From contig JAJDXQ010000034.1 of NCBI GenBank assembly GCA_022823185.1, forward strand, positions 62,001-126,000: DNA of 64,000 bases, read 5' to 3'. How positions within the stretch are numbered: the first letter of the stretch is position 1; each line of letters begins with the position of its first letter. Positions 35,470-44,077 of this stretch are shown here, piece after piece. The translations under genes were made by a program, and so were the position numbers. The stretch is from Caldilineaceae bacterium (lineage in GTDB: Bacteria > Chloroflexota > Anaerolineae > Caldilineales > Caldilineaceae). A model generated the notes under the pieces. The model ran no database searches. It had not been told where the DNA came from and was given only the letters and a program-made list of their open reading frames with translations.

Positions 35470-35841
35470 TTAAACTGACGTTTGAGGAACGATCTCTTGC
35501 TTCTGCGTAAATCGAAGGCAGAAATCAGAGGCGCCGGACAGCGTAGCTAAAACAAGCTGAAATGCTACGAGGGTAATAACCAGACCTCGCCACTGTTGCT
35601 CCAGCAGGTACAAGACGGAACAGCCGGCGAAAACTGCTGCCAATTGGGCCGGCACTGCCCCTCTCAAGGCAACATCGTTATACAATGGAGACCGAACTAA
35701 AAAGGGAAGCAGTAGACCGGCGGAGAGGAATATCCAGAAGCGGACCTGTCTTGATAATGCCGTTGGACGAATCCATGCTACCGCTAGCAGTGGCAGCAGG
35801 ACACCGATCTCCTTGAACAGATAAAGTATTACAGGGTCCAA
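35470..35841 (-). CDS. Hypothetical membrane protein, probable fragment of a decayed gene
   Basis: 123 aa with three hydrophobic segments: VLLPLLAVAWI, FWIFLSAGLLLPFLV and QLAAVFAGCSVLYLL, plus WRGLVITLVAFQLVLATL. The stretch SPLYNDVALRGAVPAQL resembles the last membrane portion of large hypothetical membrane proteins. No start with ribosome-binding site. The region 35842-36016 upstream holds no continuation that I can recognise, so the 5' part seems deleted. It could alternatively be a small genuine membrane protein. Confidence 0.4.
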   Translation of the reverse strand: MDPVILYLFKEIGVLLPLLAVAWIRPTALSRQVRFWIFLSAGLLLPFLVRSPLYNDVALRGAVPAQLAAVFAGCSVLYLLEQQWRGLVITLVAFQLVLATLSGASDFCLRFTQKQEIVPQTSV

Positions 35842-36016
35842 ACCGGAAGCTGACGATGGGAAGGCCGAATAAACCGGTAGTATGGGTGGGGTTTTGAAGC
35901 GTAGGACAACTTCCGCGCCGGTTGCCCTTATGCCGGCCTAACCTGTTCCAGTGCAAATGGGCCAACAAAACGCGTACTCCAATCGGCGGAGGCAGATCCT
36001 CACTTTTCTATTACGG

Positions 36017-39000
36017 TCACGGCTTACAGCCCTCGGGGACAGTCACCTCGCCAAGAGTATCTTTTAGCAGTGTGACAAAGTCTGGATCGTAGTCCTCCAC
36101 CGTCGGGTAGGTCGCCGCCAACGCTGGCGGCATGTATTCCCATAGCCAGTACTTGACAATCTCTGCCCAGTATTCCTCCACATTGGTTAACGCGTACTCA
36201 CCCGGCCACAGACCTTCGGTGACTGCAGCCTTGTACAGGGCGCGGAGCCGTGTATTAAACTCCTCAGCGCCCGTCAGATCGTCAATTGCGAAGTCGATCA
36301 AGTGTGCAAACTCATGAATAAATGTACCGCAGTGCGGGTCGTCAATTGGAGCATATGCCGTCGTACCGAATGCAATTCCGTCGGAACCGTCGCGGACATA
36401 AATCAGGGCATTTTTGGAGCCTAAGTGCGCGAGCAAGTCGGAGCGGTTCGCGAGCATGCCGGTAATGACCCCCCGCGATCGAATCATCTGTTCATCAGAC
36501 ACAACGGAAGGGGCAACCACGACCACGCCGCCAACGTTCATATATTTCTGGTAGTACATTTCGAATCCAAGCGACTGGGCCGGAGGTGGGAATTGGGTCG
36601 AGACAACGGCTACATATAAGTGTTCAGACCAGCCGCCGCGTCCATCGTCTGCATCTCGGGCGCGAACCTGGTAGTAGTAGTTGCGCCCGTCGGTCAGTAC
36701 AGTGTGTGTAAAGGTAGTCGTATCGGTAATGACGCCGCCGACAGGACCCCACAGCCTGCCGAAACTATCCCAGGCTCGCAAGTTGTAGCTGGCAGCGTCG
36801 GTCACAGCATCCCAAGTGAGTATGACCTGGCCGTCTGCAACGGAGGCTGATAAATTCTGGGGCGTACCCGGAGTCGCTGAAAGTTCTTCATCGGTGCAAT
36901 CAGCCAGATTAAGGGAAGTGAGATGAGCGGCTACTGCGGTATTGGAACCGGATACGTCCGAGTTGGCCGGCTGGCACAACTGATTACTACTGAGGTCCAG
37001 GACTCTCAATTCAGTCAGTGTGCTTAGGTCGGGAAACGGCCCGCTGAACTGGTTGTGATTGAGATACAATCTTCCCAGTTTGACGAGTAGATTCAAATCG
37101 AGGATTGTCCCTGTCAGCTGATTGTTGCTGAGGTTCAAGATCGTCAACTCAGTGAGAGTGCTGACTTCGGGGAACTGCCCAGTCAACTGGTTGGAGTCCA
37201 GATACAGCCACTTCAATCTGGTGAGGGCGCCAAGGTCTGGGACCTCTCCTTCAAACAGGTTGCTGCTGAGGCGCAGGCTTTCCAGGCCTTTGAGGGCGCT
37301 CAAATCCGGAATTCGGCCTTCAAGCTTGTTATTATTCAGGACCAGGCGTTTCAGGCTTGTCAAGGCGCCCAGGTCCGGAATCTCTCCATCCAGCTGGTTG
37401 AGACTGAGATCCAGAGCATCCAGTTCAGTGAGTGCGCTCAGACTCGGGATTCCCCCGGTTAGCCGGTTGCCGCTGAGATGCAGCCCCCACAAATTAGAGA
37501 GCGTGCTCAGGTCCGGAATTCGACCCTCAAGCTGGTTGTTGTTGAGTCTCAAACTCCACAGGTTTGTAAGGCTGCTCAAGTCCGGAATCTCTCCGTCCAG
37601 CTGGTTATTTCTGAGGTCCAGCGTGCCCAGTTCTGTGAGAGCGCTCAAATCAGGGATTTCCCCACTAAATTGGTTGCTACTAAGGATCAAAGTATTCAGG
37701 TCGGCAAATGTGCTCAGATCCGGGATTCCTCCACTGAATTGGTTGTCACTTAATTGCAGCCACCATAATAGGGTGAGACTACTCAGGTCAGGGAAGGGCC
37801 CGGATAAACGATTTCCGTCGAGGTCCAGGAGTCCCAGGCTTGCGAGGGCGCTGAAGTCAGGGAGCTGCCCGCTCAACTGTTTGGAGCTGAGGTCGAGAGC
37901 CGTCAGTTTGGTTAGAGCGCTCAGATCTGGGATCTGTCCGCTCAACTCGTTGCCATTAAGATCCAGAATTGTCAATTCCGTAAGGCCCCCCAGGTCCGGA
38001 ATCGTCCCTTTCAGCCCATTTTTCTCCAAGATCAACTGTGTGACATAACCTTCCTGATTCGCAAAAACGCCGTGCCAGTTAGCCAATGGCTCTTCGGTTA
38101 ACCAGTTGCCTTTTTGTGTCCAGCTGGAACCATCGGTTGCGTTGTATAAGGCGACGAGCGCCGCCCTCTGGCTGTTCGTGACTGTGGTCTCTGAGCTTGT
38201 GCAAGTTGACAGGTTAAGGCTGCTCAGATGATTGGCGACAACACTGATTAGGGTAGTCAGGTCTGTGCCATCCGCAAGGCACAGATCATTGCCTCTGAGG
38301 TCCAGGCTGGTCAGACTGGTTAGCGCGCTCATATCCGGGATCTCCCCGGTCAGATCGTTTGAACTGAGGTTCAGGGTCGTCAAATTGGTGAGCGTGCTCA
38401 ATTCGGGAATCGAACCATCCAACAGGTTAAGGCTGAGGTCCAGAGTAGTCAGATCGGTTAGGGAGCTCAGGTCTGGAATCTGACCGTTCAATGGGTTGGT
38501 ATTCAGATCGAGCACCTTCAGTTTTTTGAGCCGGCTCAGGTCCGGAATGGACCCGTCCATCATGTTACTCGGAAGGCGCAATTCGGTTACATTGCCGTTG
38601 TTGTCCACCGTTACGCCGTGCCAGGTCGAAACCGGCTCGTCAGTGATCCAGTTGCCGCTGGACGACCAGCCCGCGCCGTCAGTCGCCTGGTACAGCGCGA
38701 CCAGAGCAGCTCTCTCATAGTAAGCTGAGCAGGAGGGCAGATCGAGGTTCTGCAGGTGGGTTGCCACGGCCGAAATCAACACAGTCAGATCCGTTCCGTC
38801 AGTCAGACATAGGTCATTCCCTGACAGATCCAGGCTGGCCAGGTTGGTGAGCGCGCTCAAATCCGAGATGGGCCCGGTTAAGCCGTTTGAGTCGAGGTGT
38901 AGCGTCGTCAAGTTAGTGAGTGTGCCCAGAGCCGGGATCGTCCCGGTCAACTGGTTGTCGCTTAGGTCCAGCGTCGTCAGGTTGGTGAGCGTGTCCAGAG

Positions 39001-39823
39001 CCGGGATCATCCCGGTCAACTGGTTGTCGCTCAGGTCCAGCGTCGTCAAGTTGGTGAGCGTGCCCAAAGCAGGGATAGTCCCAGTCAACTGGTTGGTATT
39101 GAGGTCCAGAACTGTCAGTTTTTCGAGACCGCCCAAGTCCGGAATGGATCCGTTCAATACATCACCGGAAAGGCGAATTTCGGTCACACTTCCATCGGAA
39201 TCCATTGTGACGCCATACCAACTCGATAGGGGTTCGTCAGAGACCCAGTTGTCTCTGAACGTCCAGTTGGGTCCGTCAGTGGCCTGATGGAGCGCGACCA
39301 GGACTTGTCTCTCGGCGTAGGCTCCACAAGAGGGCAAATTATGGTCCTGAAGACGGGCAGAAACAGTCGCACTCAATAGAGACAAGTCTGTGGAATCGGG
39401 CAGACATAGTTCATTGCCTGTGAGATCAAGGGTCTCAAGACGGGTCAGTGGGCGCAGGTCCGGGACGGGCCCCGTCAGCTGATTGTCGCTGAGGTCCAGC
39501 TTTCTCAGATAAATGAGTTCGCTCAGGACTTGCAGCCGCCCTGTTAATCGATTGTTGCTAAGGTTTAGCTCTTGAAGGTTGATGAGTTCACTCAGGGCCT
39601 GAAGATCCCCGGTCAACTGGTTATGGTCGAGAATCAGATGGGCCAGGCTGTTGGAAATCTCCATATCCTGGAGCGAACCGGTCAATTGATTGGAACTGAG
39701 ATTGAGCACAAACAGACCGGTAAGCGCGCTCAAGTCCGGCACTTGGCCGGTCAACTGGTTGGAATCGAGATCCAGCCTGAAAAGATTCACAAGGGCGCTC
39801 AGATCCGGAATCTGCCCACTCAA
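36017..39823 (-). CDS. LRR-FN3-metallopeptidase protein, 3' part of a frameshifted gene
   Basis: 1268 codons opening in mid-repeat at a TTG (LSGQIPDLS...) with no signal peptide. It consists of plant-type leucine-rich repeats of about 23 residues (LTxLxxLxLSxNQLTGxIPDLSA), interrupted by three cap modules with ALVALYxATDGxxW and NWVSDEPL. A fibronectin type III domain follows (about 1000-1085), then a C-terminal metallopeptidase-like domain (about 1090-1268). The latter has YYQKYMNVGG, the zinc-binding HEFAHLIDFA, and NVEEYWAEIVKY as likely third ligand. The preceding gene ends in the same repeat at the overlapping stop; adding one base near 39825-39833 would join them. Expected location: secreted or cell surface, degrading or gripping extracellular proteins. 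Confidence 0.8.
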   Translation of the reverse strand: MSGQIPDLSALVNLFRLDLDSNQLTGQVPDLSALTGLFVLNLSSNQLTGSLQDMEISNSLAHLILDHNQLTGDLQALSELINLQELNLSNNRLTGRLQVLSELIYLRKLDLSDNQLTGPVPDLRPLTRLETLDLTGNELCLPDSTDLSLLSATVSARLQDHNLPSCGAYAERQVLVALHQATDGPNWTFRDNWVSDEPLSSWYGVTMDSDGSVTEIRLSGDVLNGSIPDLGGLEKLTVLDLNTNQLTGTIPALGTLTNLTTLDLSDNQLTGMIPALDTLTNLTTLDLSDNQLTGTIPALGTLTNLTTLHLDSNGLTGPISDLSALTNLASLDLSGNDLCLTDGTDLTVLISAVATHLQNLDLPSCSAYYERAALVALYQATDGAGWSSSGNWITDEPVSTWHGVTVDNNGNVTELRLPSNMMDGSIPDLSRLKKLKVLDLNTNPLNGQIPDLSSLTDLTTLDLSLNLLDGSIPELSTLTNLTTLNLSSNDLTGEIPDMSALTSLTSLDLRGNDLCLADGTDLTTLISVVANHLSSLNLSTCTSSETTVTNSQRAALVALYNATDGSSWTQKGNWLTEEPLANWHGVFANQEGYVTQLILEKNGLKGTIPDLGGLTELTILDLNGNELSGQIPDLSALTKLTALDLSSKQLSGQLPDFSALASLGLLDLDGNRLSGPFPDLSSLTLLWWLQLSDNQFSGGIPDLSTFADLNTLILSSNQFSGEIPDLSALTELGTLDLRNNQLDGEIPDLSSLTNLWSLRLNNNQLEGRIPDLSTLSNLWGLHLSGNRLTGGIPSLSALTELDALDLSLNQLDGEIPDLGALTSLKRLVLNNNKLEGRIPDLSALKGLESLRLSSNLFEGEVPDLGALTRLKWLYLDSNQLTGQFPEVSTLTELTILNLSNNQLTGTILDLNLLVKLGRLYLNHNQFSGPFPDLSTLTELRVLDLSSNQLCQPANSDVSGSNTAVAAHLTSLNLADCTDEELSATPGTPQNLSASVADGQVILTWDAVTDAASYNLRAWDSFGRLWGPVGGVITDTTTFTHTVLTDGRNYYYQVRARDADDGRGGWSEHLYVAVVSTQFPPPAQSLGFEMYYQKYMNVGGVVVVAPSVVSDEQMIRSRGVITGMLANRSDLLAHLGSKNALIYVRDGSDGIAFGTTAYAPIDDPHCGTFIHEFAHLIDFAIDDLTGAEEFNTRLRALYKAAVTEGLWPGEYALTNVEEYWAEIVKYWLWEYMPPALAATYPTVEDYDPDFVTLLKDTLGEVTVPEGCKP
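38902..39108 (-). repeat. Near-identical 69-bp tandem repeats inside the LRR region
   Basis: Three consecutive 69-bp units (phase marked by GCGTCGTCA at 38902, 38971 and 39040) encode LTNLTTLDLSDNQLTG repeats. They are much more alike than neighbouring LRR units, indicating recent duplication or gene conversion. Confidence 0.75.
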
Positions 39824-42800
39824 CTGGTTGGAGCCGACGGCAGATGCGAGAGACTGACTGGTGTGCCCAATTCTGAAATCGATCCGGTTAACCCATTTGA
39901 GTCGAGGTCCAGCCTGGTTAATTTGGTAAGGGCGCTCAGGTCCGGTAACGTCTCCGTCAGCTGGTTTCCTCCTAGTTCCAATGAAACCAATTCGACCAAT
40001 GCCTTCAGTTCCGGAATCGAACCGCTCAACAAGTTATTATTGAGTTTCAGACTCGTGAGTTCGGTCAGCGCCCCCAACTCCGGTATCGACCCATTCAACT
40101 GGTTGCTATTGAGATTCAAGTTCGTCAGATTTGTGAGGGCGCCCAGGACAGGAATCGAGCCGGTCAGGTCGTTATGATTCAGTCTCAGGCTCGTCAGTTC
40201 CGTCAGCGCGCTGAGTGCTGGGATGTCGCCGCTCAACTGATTGTCTGAGAGGTCCAGAATCTTCAGTTTGGTCAGAACACTGAGGTCCGAAATCTTGCCG
40301 TCCAACCCGTTGTCTGGTAACTGCAGTCCAATCACAAATCCATCATCGTCAGTGGAAACGCCGTGCCAGAGAACGATCGGTTTGTCGGTCAACCAATTGG
40401 TGTTATTTGTCCAGTTCGCGCCATCTGACGCCTGGTATAACGCGATCAGCGCGGCCCTCTCCGCAGGCATGGTCGGTGCGACAGGGAGATTTCCGGCGCC
40501 ACAGTAAAAGAGTCCTATGCTCTTCAGATGAAGAGCCACACTTTCGTTCAAGGCCGATAGAGCTGTGCCAACTGGCAAACACAAGTCATTGCCCGAGATG
40601 AAAATTCTTTCCAGATCTGTAAGAAGGCTCAAATCGGGGACTGCTCCGCTAAGCTGGTTGTCGGCGAGGGCAAGAGTCCTGAGTCTCCTCAGTTGGCTTA
40701 ACTCGGGAATCGTCCCGCTCAACTGGTTGCCCGCAAAATTGAGGACTCGCAGGCTTGTGAGCGCGCTCAAGTCCGGGAATTCTCCACTCAACTGGTTGGA
40801 ACTGAGAGAAAGGGACAGCAGACTGGTGAGCGCGCTCAAGTCGGGTATCTCCCCGCTCAACTGGTTTCCGGAAATGTAGAGATGACGGAGAATTGGGAAA
40901 GGGCCCAGATTTTGTATCGGACCGCTCAACTGATTGTCACTGAGGTTAAGGTTTACCAACTTCGAGAGCGTGCTCAGGTCGGGAAATGAACCACTCAGAT
41001 TGTTTTCGTTGAGATTCAGGACCGTCAGGCTGGTTAGCCCACTCAGATCCGGGATTTGCCCGCTCAACTGGTTGTCGCTGAGATCCAGGTTTGCCAACTT
41101 GGTGAGTGCATCCAGGTCCGGGATCTGCCCGCTCAACTGATTATTGTGGAGCGTTAGGACTGACAGGTCCGTGAGCGCGCTCAAATCCGGAATAGCCCCG
41201 GTCAGCTCGTTGTTGTTGAGTTCCAGGGCTGTCAGGTTTGTGAGCGCGCTCAAATCAGAAATCGACCCACTCAGGCCATTTACAGTGAGGGACAAACGAA
41301 CCACGCTGCCGTTCGAATCCGTAAACACACCATGCCAGGTCGAAAGCGGCTCGCTGGAAAGCCAATTGTCCTTTTGTCTCCAGTTGTCGCCGTCAGTTGC
41401 ATTGTAGAGCGCGACCAGTGCGGACCTCTCATCAGCGGCTGGTGTGGTCGGGTCGACTTCTGGTGGAACGGTGGCGAAAGTATTCTCGTAGTCTGACCAC
41501 GGACTCTGTACGCCGTGTTCGTTGGATGCAAGCACTGCGTAGTAGTACGTCCTGCCAGGCGTGAGCCCGCTGTGAGTGTACAACACGCCAAAAAAAAGCC
41601 CGCTGTCGAGGCGTTGCCAACCCACAGTGCTGTCCCACCATGTCCAGAGTTGGTACCTGACGGCGCCTGCCACCGCCTCCCAGCTGACCGTTATCTGATT
41701 GGCGCCGGTCTCCAGTCTCACGGTTGGCGCGATCAATGCAGATAAAGTCGCCGTCGGCGTGGCTGTCGGCGTAGGCGTAGAAGTCGGCGTAGGCGTGGTC
41801 GCGTTCGGGTCAATCGTGGCTGTCGGCGTAGGTGAAGGAGACGGCGTTGTCGTCGGAAAAGTCGTCTCCGTTGGCGTTGTGGAGGCTGTCGCGGTGGACG
41901 CGTTCGGGTCTAACGTGGCTGTCGGCGTTGGCGTCTCTGTAGGCGGCGCGTTCGGGTCAATCGTGGCTGTCGGCGTAGGGGTAGTAGTCGGCGTAGGGGT
42001 AGTAGTCGGCGTAGGTGTTGCAGTCGGCGTAGGCGTGGTCGCGTTCGGGTCAATCGTGGCTGTCGGCGTTGGCGTCACTGTGGGCGGCGCGTTCGGGTCA
42101 ATTGTGGCTGTCGGCGTCTGTGTAGCCATCTCGGGTACAATTGCCGATGGAAAGGCTGACCACTGACCGGGTTGGCCGTTGGATTCAAGTGCGCGGATTC
42201 CGTAGAAGTACTGCCTCCCGGGCGTGAGCCCGCTGTGCGTGTACGATGTGCCTGTCAAGTTCCCGTTGTCAAGGCGCTGCCAACCGACGGTGCTGTTCCA
42301 CCAGGTCCAGAGTTCGTACCTGACTGCCCCCGCCACCATCTCCCAGCTGACCGTCACTTGACCGGCGGCGGTTTCCAACTCCAGAGTTGGAGCGTTCAGC
42401 AAGGACCCGGTCGATGTCCTCGCTGAAGGGACATTCGACCAGTCGCTCTCTAAGCCGTTTGCGCTTATAGCGCGGATGGCGTAGTGGTAAAGACGGCCCG
42501 GCGTAAGACCGTCATGCGTGTACGTTGTCCCTCTCAAGTTGCCATCTATGAACTGCCATCCGGTATCGTAATCCCACCAAGTATATAACTCATATCTTTC
42601 TGCGCCTGTGACTTCCGTCCAAGTAAGTGTGATCGTATTCGTGGCCACGGTGGTCACAGAAAGTATCGGCACAAGAAGGTTGCCGGTCACGGTAGGTGTT
42701 GGCGTCGGGGTCGGAGTGTGCCTGGCAATGGGCGTTTCTTGTGCCAGCGCAGACCAGGGGCTCACCTTCCCATCGGCGGCAATTGAGCGAACCAGAAAAT

Positions 42801-43155
42801 ACAAAGTCGTGTCACTGCTGTACCCATGAAAACCGTAGCCGGTAGTTGTAATCGGACTTTGGTAAGTAATCTGCCAATCTCCTGTAGCCCCTCTTCGAAA
42901 CCAAACATCGTACTCGGCAGCGCCCGGCACTGGCTCCCAATCAAGGTTTATCCAGCCGGGGCCCTTGGAAGTGGATAGCACTGGCGCGGCCGGGCCGCCC
43001 GGATCTCCGCCAGCACCGGGAACGGGTGTCTCTGTCCCCATCTGAGCATACAACCCACTGGCGAAGTGGAACGAGAGAATAAACAGGGCTGCTAGCAGAG
43101 TGGCCAATAAGATGAGATGCAGAGGTTTCAGGGGTACCATATACGTTCGATTCAT
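39820..43155 (-). CDS. FN3-LRR secreted protein, 5' part of a frameshifted gene
   Basis: 1111 aa from ATG 43153-43155 with GGAAGG about 10 bases upstream. A signal peptide or N-terminal anchor (LHLILLATLLAALFILSF) is followed by three fibronectin type III domains (about 50-345), a TP-rich linker with repeated TATIDPNA, and a fourth FN3 domain (about 480-575). Then come two LRR blocks, each opened by an ALVALYNATDGxxW cap. It stops at 39820 in the middle of a repeat (TPVSLSHLPSAPTS then TGA), where the other frame resumes SNQLSGQIPDLS. The intact product would be about 2,380 aa, ending in the metallopeptidase domain. Role inferred: surface adhesion or extracellular protein processing. Confidence 0.8.
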   Translation of the reverse strand: MNRTYMVPLKPLHLILLATLLAALFILSFHFASGLYAQMGTETPVPGAGGDPGGPAAPVLSTSKGPGWINLDWEPVPGAAEYDVWFRRGATGDWQITYQSPITTTGYGFHGYSSDTTLYFLVRSIAADGKVSPWSALAQETPIARHTPTPTPTPTVTGNLLVPILSVTTVATNTITLTWTEVTGAERYELYTWWDYDTGWQFIDGNLRGTTYTHDGLTPGRLYHYAIRAISANGLESDWSNVPSARTSTGSLLNAPTLELETAAGQVTVSWEMVAGAVRYELWTWWNSTVGWQRLDNGNLTGTSYTHSGLTPGRQYFYGIRALESNGQPGQWSAFPSAIVPEMATQTPTATIDPNAPPTVTPTPTATIDPNATTPTPTATPTPTTTPTPTTTPTPTATIDPNAPPTETPTPTATLDPNASTATASTTPTETTFPTTTPSPSPTPTATIDPNATTPTPTSTPTPTATPTATLSALIAPTVRLETGANQITVSWEAVAGAVRYQLWTWWDSTVGWQRLDSGLFFGVLYTHSGLTPGRTYYYAVLASNEHGVQSPWSDYENTFATVPPEVDPTTPAADERSALVALYNATDGDNWRQKDNWLSSEPLSTWHGVFTDSNGSVVRLSLTVNGLSGSISDLSALTNLTALELNNNELTGAIPDLSALTDLSVLTLHNNQLSGQIPDLDALTKLANLDLSDNQLSGQIPDLSGLTSLTVLNLNENNLSGSFPDLSTLSKLVNLNLSDNQLSGPIQNLGPFPILRHLYISGNQLSGEIPDLSALTSLLSLSLSSNQLSGEFPDLSALTSLRVLNFAGNQLSGTIPELSQLRRLRTLALADNQLSGAVPDLSLLTDLERIFISGNDLCLPVGTALSALNESVALHLKSIGLFYCGAGNLPVAPTMPAERAALIALYQASDGANWTNNTNWLTDKPIVLWHGVSTDDDGFVIGLQLPDNGLDGKISDLSVLTKLKILDLSDNQLSGDIPALSALTELTSLRLNHNDLTGSIPVLGALTNLTNLNLNSNQLNGSIPELGALTELTSLKLNNNLLSGSIPELKALVELVSLELGGNQLTETLPDLSALTKLTRLDLDSNGLTGSISELGTPVSLSHLPSAPTS
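41745..42125 (-). repeat. Low-complexity Thr/Pro linker repeats
   Basis: Imperfect repeats of GTGGCTGTCGGCGT and CGTTCGGGTCAAT encode TPTPTATIDPNA-type units in the linker between FN3 domains. On the plus strand the same DNA gives a Val-Gly artefact frame. Confidence 0.8.
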
Positions 43156-43219
43156 CACAAAGGTTCCTTCCAGAACAAAGGGTACAGGTCTCCTATTCCA
43201 GGCAGCCGGTGGTAATTTT

Positions 43220-43249
43220 ATGTTAAGTCCTTATTTTTTCCTATTTCAA
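43220..43249 (-). promoter_or_regulatory. Candidate promoter of the LRR protein gene
   Basis: Minus strand TTGAAA (43249-43244), 18-bp A-rich spacer, TAACAT (43225-43220), about 65 bases before the ATG, in a locally A+T-rich patch. Confidence 0.4.
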
Positions 43250-43859
43250 TATTTTAGACAGTAAGAACTACACTGAAGACTTGTCTTGTCTTCCTGAGGT
43301 CCCGAGACGCGAGCGATTCCCGGGGCCCCCGGAGACTGGCCTGTCACGAATATGTTCTTGATGAGTGAGGACGAACCGTCTGGAAGGTGCAGGGACTGAG
43401 AGTGGATCTGATCTACTGGGTTGCCCACATGGTCCCATCACAGCCCGTCTGAATGCCGGTCAAACCAGACCGGGGTGCCCCAGTCAACGGTCAGGCTGCA
43501 GCACAACTCTCTTCCCATGAGGACATAGGGGAGAAACTGAAGTGTGAATGCGGCGGTGTTTTGTGGCCATTTTTCTGTCAGACGGACCAACAGAGGCAGC
43601 CCTAAGAGTCGGCGCGTCAATGTCTTGGCAGAGCGGCTTCTCGGCTATTGATAGACTGTGGCTGCCGGCTTACCAATTGATTCCACGTCTCTCTGTTGCC
43701 ATTGGAGGTTAGAATCGCCGACTGTCGCCTTTACCTGCCGCCAAATACGGGTCTGGGTTATTGATCGGCTTTGGACCAGAATAGGGACAAACGGTCAGGT
43801 AGAAACAAGCGACAGTGCAGTAGTTCCTAAATATTGTAAATGCCAAGGAGGCGATAGCC

Positions 43860-43913
43860 ATGGACTATACAGTGTCAGATTCGTCCCGGCGCCGGATTGA
43901 AAATGCCTGTTAG
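43860..43913 (+). other. 17-codon ORF with a strong Shine-Dalgarno
   Basis: AAGGAGG (43845-43851) sits eight bases before an ATG that opens a 17-residue frame (MDYTVSDSSRRRIENAC). A hairpin at 44019-44044 follows downstream. The surrounding 43159-44077 gap holds no other supported gene. It may be a leader peptide, a small protein, or the surviving 5' end of a deleted gene. Confidence 0.3.
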
Positions 43914-44018
43914 ACCTATTTTTGCATGTGCAGAGAATCCCTCGAACTCGGTATCGACTGCTCGCCTTCCCACAACGCCACCAATTGCCACAAAGAAAAT
44001 GTACAAACCCAAAAAAAA

Positions 44019-44044
44019 GTGCCAACCGATTGCCCGGTTGGCAC
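44019..44044 (-). terminator. Intrinsic terminator of the G5/3D-domain gene
   Basis: 10-bp stem GTGCCAACCG (44019-44028) with CGGTTGGCAC (44035-44044) and a 6-base loop. Eight As on the left form a T8 tract for minus-strand transcripts. It lies about 30 bp past the stop of the gene at 44078. Confidence 0.8.
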
Positions 44045-44077
44045 GTTTCACACACGTCCCCGCTCTCCTGCACTCTT

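Noticed and set aside
36017..41400. Regularly spaced ~69-bp repeats resembling a CRISPR array
   Set aside because: The period equals 23 codons and the frame is an uninterrupted LRR protein; units are contiguous without unique spacers.
41699..42166. Val-Gly-rich plus-strand frame
   Set aside because: It is the antisense of the Thr/Pro linker of the LRR protein and has no ribosome-binding site or independent motif.
43246..43620. Possible transposase remnant in the gap upstream of the LRR gene
   Set aside because: Short minus-strand frames there show no DDE motif or terminal inverted repeats; resemblance was only impressionistic.
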